Origin: Megaustenia siamemsis
Taxonomy: Eukaryota > Mollusca > Gastropoda > Stylommatophora > Ariophantidae
Length of the DNA: 64,000 bases
Assembly: GCA_032433765.1 (NCBI GenBank)
Contig: JAVIAB010000041.1
Coordinates: 75,104,232 to 75,168,231, forward strand
Direction: 5' to 3'
In this document: piece by piece, positions 61,601 to 63,821 of the stretch
Layout of the letters: every line of letters starts with the position of its first letter
How positions within the stretch are numbered: position 1 is the stretch's first letter
Notes under the pieces: generated by a model
Seen by the model: the letters and a program-made list of their open reading frames with translations, nothing else
What the model was told of the DNA's origin: nothing
The model's database searches: none
Translations under genes and position numbers: made by a program

Positions 61601-61652
61601 AACTTAACGAGATCATGCTATTGGAAGAATGACTACATGGCTGTTTATGATG
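1904..61652 (+). CDS. Multi-CUB-domain extracellular protein gene (ten exons visible, both ends outside window)
   Basis: Ten exons at 1904-2034, 7321-7479, 19988-20069, 34045-34175, 39059-39217, 49924-50005, 52436-52557, 57683-57841, 60616-60697 and 61519-61652 join in frame without a stop. They give the end of one CUB domain, two complete ones (124 and 121 residues, near the usual 110-120) and the start of a fourth. Each domain has four cysteines, the SPNYP and YDYVxIYDG signatures and a final GFxFxY strand. CUB domains are secreted or extracellular beta-sandwich modules for protein-protein binding, often calcium dependent. Domains follow each other with almost no linker, as in cubilin-like proteins, and N-x-S/T glycosylation sites are frequent. 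Promoter, signal peptide, any non-CUB domains and the stop codon lie outside the window, so the exact family is open. Joining all ten exons into one transcript is inferred from phase and order. Confidence 0.85.
2110..2375. mobile_element. MITE with TTAA ends, piggyBac-like
   Basis: The segment is bounded by TTAA on both sides and has imperfect inverted ends (ttaactctttccgtac at the left, complement of aaagagttaa at the right). A longer relative is at 7652-7953. TTAA duplication is the hallmark of piggyBac transposition. No transposase is present. It lies 75 bp after exon B1. Confidence 0.75.
2700..3490 (-). mobile_element. Decayed LINE, RT C-terminal half (family C-like)
   Basis: On the minus strand 3231-3479 encodes EDLDLADDIVLLCDNINKMQ, an RT catalytic box, and LGLEINKDKTKM. 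Downstream pieces (LNAFEDKCLRKIL, KERRWTYV) are broken by stops. It predates the duplication (twin at 34,847-35,636). Confidence 0.75.
3610..4252 (-). mobile_element. Family B LINE fragment (RNase H and 3' end)
   Basis: The minus strand encodes the end of the RNase H domain (MTTSSMTMEVMAVTK, SDSMSM, VYIPGHAGVQGN) with several stops. The right-hand sequence matches 29,100-29,740. The element starts at the + strand left end with ttattgttattgag, the complement of its tail. It is 5' truncated and predates the duplication. Confidence 0.88.
4253..4270. repeat. (CA)n microsatellite
   Basis: Short CA run following the family B fragment. The duplicate at about 36,399-36,418 is one unit longer. Confidence 0.85.
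4573..4973 (+). mobile_element. Young family C LINE insertion, only in duplication copy 1
   Basis: A 401-bp 5'-truncated insertion flanked by the 9-bp duplication aatataact (4564-4572 and 4974-4982). The twin locus at 36,720/36,721 is empty and carries one aatataact. It encodes the RT C-terminus from NEFKTNEEIREIANQP to a stop at 4876, then the 3' UTR and the gatagata tail. It is nearly identical to 17,783-18,183. Confidence 0.95.
5645..6545 (-). mobile_element. Family D LINE fragment (RT to 3' end)
   Basis: The minus strand encodes INELLFADDQCLIYEDENLL, MKINTAKTEAMRIGK and LKYLG, the RT palm and following region. In this copy a TGA stop follows CEM at about 6000, where the twin at 37,739-37,741 has CGA. 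The 3' end is AG-rich (complement of tcttctcttctttt). It predates the duplication. Confidence 0.88.
6700..7015 (+). mobile_element. Old family C-like LINE 3' remnant
   Basis: Degenerate coding similar to the family C end (EKCLRRI-, KRRWPYV-, PKQALLWETS-like pieces) ends before a gaagaagat run. Stops are frequent. The twin is at 38,438-38,753. Confidence 0.65.
7321..7479 (+). CDS. CUB exon C1 (C-terminal third of domain 1)
   Basis: The exon lies between ttgtag and gtaatg. It is 159 nt, phase 1 in and phase 1 out. It carries the fourth cysteine in SLCGSVSS, the strand MTIVFHSD whose Asp is the third calcium ligand, and YRGFTFKYQSQNKT. It joins in frame to B1. Copy C2 differs by one residue (Arg to Ser before GFTF). 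Confidence 0.92.
7652..7953. mobile_element. MITE with TTAA ends, second copy
   Basis: TTAA at both ends, with the same terminal words as the element at 2110 (ttaactctttctgcacg and ggaaagagttaa) and a similar interior (gatattggtgaaatc, gttagataaatata). It lies 172 bp after exon C1. Compared with its twin at 39,390-39,701 it lacks 10 bp. Confidence 0.78.
8089..8112. repeat. (AT)n microsatellite
   Basis: TA dinucleotide run, longer in the duplicate (about 39,837-39,866). Confidence 0.85.
8225..8345 (-). mobile_element. tRNA-derived SINE relic
   Basis: On the minus strand a tRNA-like head has ggttcgaatt (B box, 8264-8273), an anticodon-arm-like ctctaaaccaggag and a degraded A box about 44 nt upstream, which is normal tRNA spacing. 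It cannot fold as an intact tRNA gene. An A-run on the complementary side follows. The twin is at 39,977-40,097. Confidence 0.6.
8380..9350 (+). mobile_element. Family J LINE remnant, interrupted by a family H LINE
   Basis: Left piece 8380-8597 encodes ITYGCESWTISQTTSKK and ILKIPWIKKKNNEDI. Right piece about 9257-9350 encodes NILQRKLKHYGHVKRHSKMK. The gap is a minus-strand family H element. Both pieces resemble the minus-strand family J copy at 14,440-16,435. Confidence 0.7.
8598..9220 (-). mobile_element. Family H LINE 3' fragment
   Basis: The minus strand encodes ETVKSYNYLGHITCDGKC, then a degenerate region and DKSVYDNLYYQRKRQS near the 3' end, matching 57,895-58,598 and 62,469-62,863. The reading frame is broken. 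The twin is at 40,350-40,972. Confidence 0.75.
9600..10000 (+). mobile_element. RNase H-like LINE remnant
   Basis: A 112-codon frame (9648-9986) contains VYSSVHTGAHGNEKSNKRTG, resembling the last RNase H motif (GHxGxxGNExAD) of LINEs but with the catalytic Asp lost. The rest (LTLDKEDIAKFILNSLKEEE) is what usually follows in such elements. This is inference from motif shape only. Confidence 0.5.
10000..10690. other. Unassigned intron with a possible pol III-like segment
   Basis: No coding pattern seen. On the minus strand ggttcggtccc (10,352-10,362) resembles a B box with acacagtgg upstream, but the spacing is too short for a tRNA. A C-run lies near 10,281. Confidence 0.4.
10690..12301 (+). 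mobile_element. Family F LINE remnant (endonuclease and linker)
   Basis: Stop-ridden frames show an apurinic-type endonuclease domain: VYSPPR near 11,246, AGNFSGHSPQWGYSDLNST near 11,313 (the GDFNGHSP motif with D lost), then PDLTICSADLL and CSNHNS. The stretch 11,730-12,100 matches 21,000-21,370. In the duplicate the element continues to 48,665. Confidence 0.8.
12302..12468 (+). mobile_element. Family C LINE cut by the duplication junction
   Basis: Encodes EDFDLADDIVLISSQIKTM and INHEKTEVMKSL, identical in layout to 44,663-44,829. Here the element stops after 167 bp; in the other copy it continues 713 bp to its tail. The truncation is therefore caused by the rearrangement. Confidence 0.92.
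12469..12577 (+). mobile_element. Short LINE RT fragment after the duplication junction
   Basis: Encodes KIIINKTEVMNIANEKQKGN, the conserved region after the RT catalytic box, in the same direction as the family C piece it abuts. It resembles family D rather than C. Confidence 0.6.
12580..14093 (-). mobile_element. Family E LINE, decayed
   Basis: Minus-strand pieces in order: GKAPGHDNITVEEINALGE (about 14,040), ISEEQCGFVEGKGTNNEIYT and FIDYTKEFDKVKH (13,561-13,827), a damaged catalytic box NLGYVDGK instead of YADD (about 13,340), then CVKYLDTIITLDGRCTTD and ESLTVNKDIKRSLDA (12,776-13,240). Frameshifts and stops separate them. The 3' end contains ggcgtaggtgatcaa, as in the other family E copies. 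Confidence 0.88.
14094..14440. other. Unassigned intron
   Basis: AT-rich sequence with no coding or repeat signature I can recognise. Confidence 0.5.
14440..16435 (-). mobile_element. Family J LINE, ancient, split by a SINE-like insertion
   Basis: Minus-strand remnants run from the 5' side at about 16,400 (KEKTILYLINHLQNVSPSTK) through an RT core near 15,280-15,120 (QGCILSP-like, FLYADDTVLLSN) to AAYGCESRTILQTARKE and a 3' end near 14,440. Stops are dense. A 28-bp tandem doublet sits at about 15,373-15,430. The 15,923-16,290 insertion interrupts it. Confidence 0.75.
15923..16290 (+). mobile_element. 368-bp GC-rich retroelement with (CAA)n tail
   Basis: Flanked by the 13-bp duplication ctttctttgtgct (15,910-15,922 and 16,291-16,303). 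It is much more GC-rich than its surroundings and ends in (CAA)n, so it moved through an RNA intermediate. No open reading frame or clear tRNA head is seen. The end resembles the family F 3' end (cgtgg, atcc, caacaacaac). Confidence 0.85.
16911..18413 (-). mobile_element. Older family C LINE, split by a younger one
   Basis: Minus-strand pieces 16,911-17,014 (tail and 3' UTR) and 18,184-18,413 (C-terminal coding) become one contiguous 3' fragment if the insertion at 17,015-18,183 is ignored. It is 5' truncated near the sequence encoding the VGHVMRRD region. Confidence 0.92.
17015..18183 (+). mobile_element. Young family C LINE, 5'-truncated, RT frame open
   Basis: Inserted into the minus-strand family C copy, with the 11-bp duplication agttttctttt at 17,004-17,014 and 18,184-18,194. 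The frame is open from the truncation point to a TAA at 18,086-18,088. It encodes FIDFKKAFDS, GVKQGCILSPLLF, LDFADDIVLIS (catalytic Asp pair present), YLGSHIDREGD and the RRWSYVGHVMRRD and RGRPRE end. The N-terminal endonuclease is missing, so it cannot be autonomous. A 95-bp 3' UTR and gatagata tail follow. It is the best coding representative of the family in the window. Confidence 0.95.
18414..18720. other. Unassigned intron
   Basis: T-rich stretch with a short GT run near 18,523. No coding evidence. Confidence 0.5.
18721..19820. repeat. 25-bp minisatellite, 44 units
   Basis: Exactly 44 units of 25 bp tile the interval with no indel. The unit core is gatcaacttacaaatcaaa, preceded by a variable word (ttagt, tcagt, ttaga, tctgt). 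The rare tctgt/tctat variant recurs at 19,246, 19,421 and 19,671, showing a higher-order repeat of about seven units. It lies in the intron before exon A2. There are no spacers, so it is not a CRISPR array. Confidence 0.97.
19988..20069 (+). CDS. CUB exon A2 (start of domain 2)
   Basis: The exon is 82 nt, after attacag and before gtaagaac, phase 1 in and phase 2 out. It encodes the first CUB cysteine in HCKGDTLWANSS and the signature TSPNYPNNYP. The last codon is split so that joining to B2 gives PSNIDCTW. It sits 167 bp after the 25-bp minisatellite. Confidence 0.9.
20070..20990. other. Intron after exon A2, homologous to the intron after A3
   Basis: Blocks at about 20,150-20,420 and 20,835-20,900 align with 50,090-50,340 and 51,430-51,485 (for example gtgtcacagtgtttgtt and tagttggaaa). 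No exon seen. Confidence 0.7.
21945..22384 (-). mobile_element. Family B LINE fragment inside family F
   Basis: 440 bp flanked by the 11-bp duplication ggatacatgga (21,934-21,944 and 22,385-22,395). It carries the RNase H end and 3' region on the minus strand, with the tail at the left (gttattgagttatt). Removing it restores the family F frame. Confidence 0.93.
22534..22553. repeat. (TA)n microsatellite within LINE RT
   Basis: TA run inside the family F RT core just before the sequence encoding NDLIKTL. It replaces the region where the catalytic box would be expected. Confidence 0.8.
23796..24415. repeat. GT-rich minisatellite, units of about 38 bp
   Basis: Roughly 16 imperfect units built around gttagtcacatctcatatct and tgtgtgtgcatgtct. 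It is part of the 966-bp insertion. Confidence 0.85.
23796..24761 (+). mobile_element. 966-bp retroelement: minisatellite 5' part, unique 3' part, (GA)n tail
   Basis: Flanked by the 12-bp duplication agataaactcat (23,784-23,795 and 24,762-24,773), so it inserted as one unit into family F. The first about 620 bp are degenerate 36-40 bp tandem units (tcatatctttgtgtgtgcat). The next about 330 bp are GC-rich and unique; (GA)n closes the element. The tail and target duplication indicate retrotransposition. No similar sequence occurs elsewhere in the window. The short open frames in the tandem part are repeat artefacts. Confidence 0.85.
24866..25031 (+). mobile_element. Family G SINE-like fragment with (TA)n tail
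   Basis: 24,866-24,981 matches the 3' half of 1339-1665 (gaaaaatggattaa, gttcctagtct, gtcagaggt). A long TA run follows to 25,031. It sits inside family F. Confidence 0.7.
25390..27635. other. Unassigned intron between A2 and B2
   Basis: No CUB exon, LINE coding or satellite recognised. The block at 27,340-27,410 (aactcattaaaatc, acaacat/caacat, aaaatgtg) aligns with 52,318-52,390 just before exon B3. In cassette 2 the LINE load therefore pushed B2 several kilobases away from this ancestral flank. Confidence 0.6.
29101..30870 (-). mobile_element. Family B LINE, RT plus RNase H, 586-codon open frame
   Basis: Minus strand, 5' truncated, inside family A. The frame is open from 30,869 to 29,109. 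Order: GLPQGSPLSPVLFNVY and TFADDILVYRQ (RT palm, Asp pair present), YLGVKFDRSL, then RNase H with AVIYTDGSVRRHE, MEVMAV, SDSMSM and VPGHAGVRGNERADRLAS, so all four acidic positions are visible. A C-terminal WTCSEC follows. The layout is that of I/Jockey-superfamily LINEs. The RT fingers and endonuclease are absent. The left end is ttattgagttattgag, the complement of its tail. No convincing target duplication was found. Confidence 0.95.
31826..31949 (+). mobile_element. Family C LINE 3' stub inside family A
   Basis: 124 bp consisting of the last coding codons, 3' UTR and gatagata tail, flanked by the 12-bp duplication aatatagataaa (31,814-31,825 and 31,950-31,961). Confidence 0.95.
32546..33441 (+). 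pseudogene. hAT-type transposase remnant (duplicate)
   Basis: Twin of 394-1300 with the same stops and order of fragments (SSEYERGFSQMN, then YVDSWLLAGRHSRVDTKSK). It differs by small indels, for example about 12 bp missing near 32,930. Confidence 0.65.
33480..33806 (+). mobile_element. Family G SINE-like repeat (duplicate)
   Basis: Twin of 1339-1665. Confidence 0.5.
34045..34175 (+). CDS. CUB exon B2 (middle of domain 2)
   Basis: This is the near-identical duplicate of B1 (131 nt, same splice sites and phases). One base changes Ile to Leu in NSLSCGYDYV. Cysteines, LE and YDYV are kept, so it is expected to be functional. The A2-B2 intron is about 14 kb and is filled with LINE insertions. 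Confidence 0.92.
34251..34522. mobile_element. MITE with TTAA ends (duplicate)
   Basis: Twin of 2110-2375, with a 6-bp difference (agacta doublet near 34,432). Here the left end reads ttaactctttccgtacg, closer to the inferred terminal sequence. Confidence 0.75.
34847..35636 (-). mobile_element. Decayed LINE RT (duplicate)
   Basis: Twin of 2700-3490. The open piece 35,377-35,625 encodes the same EDLDLADDIVLLCDN. Confidence 0.75.
35756..36398 (-). mobile_element. Family B LINE fragment (duplicate)
   Basis: Twin of 3610-4252. Confidence 0.88.
37383..38283 (-). mobile_element. Family D LINE fragment (duplicate, longer frame)
   Basis: Twin of 5645-6545. The frame runs through MRCLRKVTNNTRRDR to 37,631 because the CGA codon that became TGA in copy 1 is intact. 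Confidence 0.88.
38438..38753 (+). mobile_element. Old family C-like remnant (duplicate)
   Basis: Twin of 6700-7015. Confidence 0.62.
39059..39217 (+). CDS. CUB exon C2 (C-terminal third of domain 2)
   Basis: This is the duplicate of C1 (159 nt). One visible replacement turns Arg into Ser in TTYSGFTF. It completes a domain of 124 residues with A2 and B2. The final split codon (ACA G) joins to exon A3 in phase 1. Confidence 0.92.
39390..39701. mobile_element. MITE with TTAA ends (duplicate, longer form)
   Basis: Twin of 7652-7953. It retains a 10-bp word (aaatagtgca) lost in copy 1 and also present in the MITE at 2110 as catagtgcatcactc. Confidence 0.78.
39977..40097 (-). mobile_element. tRNA-derived SINE relic (duplicate)
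   Basis: Twin of 8225-8345. Confidence 0.6.
40350..40972 (-). mobile_element. Family H LINE fragment (duplicate)
   Basis: Twin of 8598-9220. Confidence 0.75.
41015..41616 (+). mobile_element. Chimeric young family C insertion, only in duplication copy 2
   Basis: 602 bp flanked by the 12-bp duplication ataaacaacatt (41,003-41,014 and 41,617-41,628). The twin site near 9250 is empty. 41,151-41,616 equals the family C 3' end from RDIETKLNAFENKCLRK to the gatagata tail. 41,015-41,150 is 136 bp not found elsewhere in the window. The join keeps frame: an ATG at 41,124 opens a 131-codon frame starting MLLMKRRPD and running into the LINE end. The extra part could be the family's own 5' UTR (internal deletion) or another RNA captured by template switching. 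Confidence 0.93.
41959..42359 (+). mobile_element. RNase H-like LINE remnant (duplicate)
   Basis: Twin of 9600-10,000. One base change near 42,009 leaves the same motif HTGAHGNEKSNK. Confidence 0.5.
42360..43048. other. Unassigned intron (duplicate)
   Basis: Twin of 10,000-10,690. The C-run is slightly longer. Nothing coding seen. Confidence 0.4.
44663..45542 (+). mobile_element. Family C LINE, complete 3' part, contains the duplication boundary
   Basis: 880 bp flanked by taatttggttt (44,652-44,662 and 45,543-45,553). RT from EDFDLADDIVLISSQ to the C-terminal end, with frameshifts near 44,935 and 45,265, and a gatagata tail. It is older than 17,015-18,183. Homology with copy 1 ends at 44,829 inside it. 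Confidence 0.93.
45877..46302 (+). mobile_element. Family C LINE 3' fragment
   Basis: Flanked by aaagataaaa (45,867-45,876 and 46,303-46,312). It starts at the sequence encoding CLRKILG and runs to ggccaatagatagata. It sits at the 5' boundary of the family E insertion. Confidence 0.92.
46313..47705 (+). mobile_element. Family E LINE inside family F
   Basis: RT from MTKILLRIIMRRVQN (46,378) through EEQCGFVRGKGMSNDIY, FIDYTKALDKVKH and SVRQGYVLSPDLF. The catalytic box is split by a SINE: NLRYAGD before it, and DNTVLIAKS-type coding after 47,129. A later piece (47,279-47,497) encodes IIGQQTRKSLESVEMWFYRR. The 3' end contains gatcacctacgccagcagg. The aagataaaa word on both sides (45,868-45,876, 47,706-47,714) fits its target duplication. 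Confidence 0.88.
46866..47128 (+). mobile_element. SINE-like element 1, shares its 3' end with family C
   Basis: About 263 bp inserted in the RT catalytic box of family E. It starts tgtgttaccgggg, has the core catgtcgtaagaggcgacta and ends with gctcgaaaggacaatagata, matching the family C 3' end. Weak pol III A and B box-like words occur but are closer together than in a tRNA. Imperfect atgctg words flank it. Confidence 0.85.
47783..47800. repeat. (TA)n microsatellite in RNase H of family F
   Basis: TA run at the position encoding WLYIYI, next to the expected YTDG motif. Confidence 0.8.
48689..49080 (-). mobile_element. Family B LINE 3' fragment
   Basis: Minus strand, C-terminal zinc-knuckle region (HLWTCSECNDDDPQ) and end of RNase H. 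The left end is gttattgagttattgaatt. It abuts the family F tail. Confidence 0.9.
49081..49664. repeat. Unassigned intron with a 41-bp direct repeat
   Basis: tcctgtggaatagcagacta and the following 21 bases occur at 49,425-49,465 and again at 49,601-49,641, 176 bp apart. Nothing else is recognised. Confidence 0.8.
49665..49733. repeat. Degenerate 25-bp-like minisatellite, about 3 units
   Basis: Units such as aggatgaacttataaat followed by aaaatc correspond to the 44-unit array before exon A2. Both arrays end in aaaatcatcttcac directly before aligned intron sequence. Confidence 0.8.
49924..50005 (+). CDS. CUB exon A3 (start of domain 3)
   Basis: The exon is 82 nt between attacag and gtaagaac, with the same phases as A2. 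It encodes HCTNDTLWANTSAKYLTSP and NYPNAYP. Flanking intron sequence on both sides is alignable to that around A2 but clearly diverged, so cassettes 2 and 3 separated much earlier than cassettes 1 and 2. Confidence 0.9.
50006..52435. other. Intron A3-B3
   Basis: It contains one small family E insertion (51,849-51,949) and blocks homologous to the A2-B2 intron (around 50,090-50,340, 51,430-51,485, 52,318-52,390). Otherwise nothing is recognised. Confidence 0.6.
51849..51949 (-). mobile_element. Family E LINE 3' stub
   Basis: 101 bp of the family E 3' end (ccttctgccaagccattctc) flanked by ctgtgctgagtt (51,837-51,848 and 51,950-51,961). Confidence 0.92.
52436..52557 (+). CDS. CUB exon B3 (middle of domain 3)
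   Basis: The exon is 122 nt after ttccag and before gtactt, phases 2 and 1. It encodes IIDCKWIIKSSSEDVVIL, LERDISCKHDYVAIYDG. It is three codons shorter than B1 in the strand region and keeps both cysteines and the calcium-type Glu and Asp. Confidence 0.9.
52830..53061 (-). mobile_element. Probable LINE C-terminal remnant
   Basis: On the minus strand YRGRPRRNGLREF resembles the RGRP motif near the end of several LINE proteins. Too short to assign to a family. Confidence 0.4.
53076..54546 (-). mobile_element. Family E LINE 3' fragment, split by family D
   Basis: Pieces 53,076-53,399 and 54,487-54,546, flanked by the 14-bp duplication ttttggtgtaattt (53,062-53,075 and 54,547-54,560). It matches 12,586-12,950. 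Confidence 0.93.
53400..54486 (+). mobile_element. Young family D LINE, RT frame open
   Basis: 1087 bp inside family E, with the 11-bp duplication aatgaactttc (53,389-53,399 and 54,487-54,497). A 327-codon frame (53,404-54,387) has SGVRQGCVLSPLLF, EILFADDQVLIHE (Asp pair), MKINISKTEIMAIARK, FKYLGSTL, WFGHITR and RLRGRPRKRW. The tail is (GAA)n. It is 5' truncated, so endonuclease and RT fingers are missing. No stop or frameshift is seen in the retained part. Confidence 0.94.
54561..55100 (+). mobile_element. Old LINE remnant, family J-like 3' part
   Basis: Contains MNFIDYTKTFDRVN near 54,600 (RT), then ILQRKLKYYIHFKRHSRL-like coding and NRDSFRWAMMNATFC near 55,030, with frameshifts. Confidence 0.65.
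55101..55628. other. Unassigned intron
   Basis: AT-rich, no recognisable element. Confidence 0.5.
55640..56693 (-). mobile_element. Family E LINE, 1054 bp
   Basis: Flanked by ttttatatgat (55,629-55,639 and 56,694-56,704). Minus-strand coding: VRQGCVLSPDLFNIYTE and NLRNADDTVLIVKS (56,265-56,612; the Tyr of YADD is Asn), then GTLLTSDGRCTKEVRCR and RKSLESVEMWFCRRILR (55,878-56,213), separated by a frameshift. It is the best-preserved family E copy here. Confidence 0.94.
56980..57195 (+). mobile_element. Old family C-like 3' remnant
   Basis: Degenerate end of the coding region (aacactgaaaggaacact, cagctcccttgcc) followed by ttgccctatgtgccatcttt, an eroded form of the family C 3' UTR. Confidence 0.65.
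57262..57527 (-). mobile_element. Family C LINE 3' fragment
   Basis: Minus strand, from KQALIWETTGKRKRGRPRE to the tail (only one gatc/tagat unit left). About 155 bp upstream of exon C3. No clear target duplication. Confidence 0.92.
57683..57841 (+). CDS. CUB exon C3 (C-terminal third of domain 3)
   Basis: The exon is 159 nt between atcatcag and gtaata, phase 1 in and out. It encodes NSTKIASLCGSVSKTEYRST, MTIVFHSD and YRGFKFEYVSQKK. It has the same length as C1 and C2 with scattered replacements. The intron just upstream is recognisably homologous to that before C1. Confidence 0.92.
57895..58598 (+). mobile_element. Family H LINE 3' part
   Basis: Encodes VQSYNYLGHTITSDEKCTTE, then after a break AETWTLDQKTEQTIEAFE, FWIYRRIGGIGWKEKKTN, MKFLGHVKRHN and GRGRPRLTWTSNIERW. 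A 36-bp unit (gaaaattctcaagacctaca...) is tandemly doubled near 57,930. It ends in gatgat running into a TA repeat. Confidence 0.85.
58599..58790 (+). repeat. (TA)n followed by a short LINE RT scrap
   Basis: TA run 58,599-58,629, then EDLDFAGNIDLIKSN (RT box with Asp to Gly) and LEINQEKMKVMKN. Confidence 0.65.
58947..60122. repeat. 42-bp satellite, 28 uniform units
   Basis: 28 units of 42 bp (start ttcattggatgtttgtatgt) fill the interval exactly; I saw no substitution until the last two bases. Because 42 is divisible by three and the unit has no stop in several frames, frames of 388, 446 and 461 codons arise. None has independent gene evidence: the 461-codon + frame begins at TTG and gives a hydrophobic 14-residue repeat. 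The flanks on the minus strand read somewhat protein-like (NTLFWKGNLKMNSLVESIKD) and may derive from a decayed coding element. Confidence 0.97.
60123..60615. other. Intron before exon A4
   Basis: T-rich. The first 120 bp on the minus strand could be remnant coding (see the satellite entry). Otherwise nothing recognised. Confidence 0.5.
60616..60697 (+). CDS. CUB exon A4 (start of domain 4)
   Basis: The exon is 82 nt after cttacag and before gtaata, phases 1 and 2. It encodes YCTNDTLWANGSVNYLTSP and NYPELYP. It lies about 0.5 kb after the 42-bp satellite and 0.8 kb before B4, so this A-B intron is much shorter than in cassettes 2 and 3. Confidence 0.9.
61020..61095. repeat. 21-bp tandem repeat, three units
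   Basis: Units of taattatgactgatgtacat type, just before the SINE at 61,104. Confidence 0.85.
61104..61362 (+). mobile_element. SINE-like element 2
   Basis: Same repeat as 46,866 and 63,351: start tgtgttaccgggg, core catgtcgtaagaggcgacta, end ggctcgaaaggacaatagat plus gatagata. In the A4-B4 intron. No target duplication recognised. Confidence 0.87.
61519..61652 (+). CDS. CUB exon B4 (middle of domain 4)
   Basis: The exon is 134 nt between cttttcag and gtaaat, phases 2 and 1. It encodes VNCMWSIVASLPSDVVVLTL, FQLGNLTRSC and NDYMAVYDG. The calcium-type Glu of LE is replaced (LG), so domain 4 may bind calcium poorly; that is inference from the motif. The matching C exon would lie beyond the window. 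Confidence 0.9.
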
Positions 61653-62455
61653 GTAAATACATATGTTACATCTGTCAGGATTTTGCTCTATCTGTCTTGG
61701 ACATAATTGATACAATAATAGCCTGCACCTTAATAAGGGATGCTAGAGGATTTGTATTTTGGTAATAGGCACAAATATAGATATTTTACAAAGATAAGTG
61801 AAGTGGGAAAAACTGGAACAAATAAATGTAAAATTGTTTTGGGAAGTTAAACTAATATAAATATAACTAAACATAAAATGGTATTAAACAGTTAAACTAA
61901 GGTAAACTAGGTACTTAATACTGTTTTGTGCTAATTTTGAATATTTTCTGTCATTAATTATAACTAACATAAATAAACTAAATTTAAAATATTATCAAAA
62001 AATTATATTATTGTCAAAGAATTATATTCTATTCTGTTTCCCTATCTGTTTCTAAGCTTTGTAGCGAAAATTCAAAGAAAATACTATTTTCCAAGCTCCA
62101 AATGTAATTAGTGTTCATAATTTTGACCAACAGGTTGTAAAATGTGACTCACGGATAGGTAACATAATCTACAGTTAGAATAATATTAGACCCCCAAAAA
62201 ATATGTAGCATCTATTTTAGAATTGTGCAATATACTAACAAGTGTACAATTATATTGGATAGCTATTCCAGTCATATGTTTGGCTTTCTCTTAGTGTCAC
62301 TCACTGCCTATCTAGTGTTACAAAGGTTTCTTTGATGTCTTGCTGACTGCTGAAGATGTTTCCCCCATCATAAGACCAAAAAAAAAAAAAAAAGATTCAT
62401 GAAAATTGGCCAAAATTATTTAAAAAAAGCTCATTTTTACAAAGCTTTGTGCTTT
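61653..62455. other. Intron after exon B4
   Basis: Very AT-rich with an A run near 62,380. No element recognised. Confidence 0.5.
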
Positions 62456-62468
62456 TTATAAAGTGCAT

Positions 62469-62863
62469 CATCATCGATTGCCTTCTCCGCAACGAAAGTT
62501 GGCTACCATGGATCACCATTCTACTGTTTCTTGCTTTGATGGTGCAGGTTGTCATAGATTGACTTGTCAATCTTTTGATGTTACTCGTCAATGTTAGTCT
62601 TGGTCTGCCTCTGCCTATTTTACCTTGTATTTTGCTCACCAGGATTACTTTTATTAGGCTGTTGTGTCTTTTAACATGGCCCAACAATCACATTTGTCTT
62701 GTTTGAATTGTGTTTAGTAGTTCTCTTTTCATTTTTAGTTGTTTTAAGACTTCATCGTTTGTTTTCTTTTCTTCCCATCCAATTCTACCTATTCTTCTAT
62801 AAATCCACATTTCAAAGGCTTCAATTTTCTGTTCTGTTTTCTTGTCTAATGTCCAGTCTAATG
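62469..62863 (-). mobile_element. Family H LINE 3' fragment
   Basis: 395 bp flanked by ttataaagtgcat (62,456-62,468 and 62,864-62,876). Encodes TLDKKTEQKIEAFEMWIYRR, LGHVKRHNSLIKV and GRGRPRLTLTSNI with one frameshift. Confidence 0.93.
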
Positions 62864-62876
62864 TTATAAAGTGCAT

Positions 62877-63341
62877 GTTGATAAAAAATCCAACTTCAAA
62901 GGAAACAAAACAAATACTCAGAAGTCATTGGATGCAATAATTAGGAAGGTATAGTGAGAGGGAATTTGTCTGTGGCAAACTGTTGAATTTCATGTATTTG
63001 TATTTTGAGTTTGTAATTTTTACGAAGGTGTCGTAATGTCATGCTAACATGGTCAGTATACAAAGCCATAACTTCTGGAATACATTACTTCCTGAATATA
63101 TTACTTTCTGAATCTGATGTATATATCTTAGTTGTGATCAGATGTCACTTATCTTCAGATTTTTACTTTTTTGGAATAATTATGCTGCTCACAGATAGTA
63201 TAGTGGTGAGTATGTCAACCTAAACTGAGCACATTAACTAGTGCAAACTTGTGAAAGTAACCAGGAGACAAATAATAATAAATTAATATTATTATTATTA
63301 ATTATTATGAATTGTTTTTTATTATTATTTGTTTCCAGTAT
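62877..63341. other. Unassigned intron
   Basis: AT-rich with a TTA/ATT microsatellite near 63,280-63,330. Nothing coding seen. Confidence 0.5.
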
Positions 63342-63350
63342 AAACCACTG

Positions 63351-63606
63351 TGTGTTACCTGTGCCTCATTATGAGGGAAGTAAAGAATAGTGACACTGTG
63401 ACCTTCCAGGCATGTCGTAAGAGGCGACTAAGGAGGTTGATCGATTACTTGACAAGCTGTCATTGTAAAAAGTATTGTTATGGAAACAGCACCATATATT
63501 TTAGAGCAGTAATCTCTGCAATATGTGCCATTTTGGCACACAAGGTTTCTGTTTTTGAAATTGTGGTTCTGTCTTTGGCTCGAAAGGATAATAGATAGAT
63601 AGATAG
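63351..63606 (+). mobile_element. SINE-like element 3 with clean target duplication
   Basis: 256 bp flanked by aaaccactg (63,342-63,350 and 63,607-63,615). This fixes the element's ends: it starts tgtgttacc and ends in gatagata. Confidence 0.93.
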
Positions 63607-63821
63607 AAACCACTGGAAACTACTATTTGTGCTGTTTCATCCTAAAACTATTTGTCTGCAGCACAAGCATTCAGCTCTACCCTATCCAGGAGATACTTAT
63701 CTTAATAAGAAAAAAAAATAGATATATAATTTATTCTAGAATTGTGTTCCTAACCATAAACTATAGTCATCAGTACACATGAGTAAAAGACATGTCCAAT
63801 TATAGTTATTGTATTTTTTAG

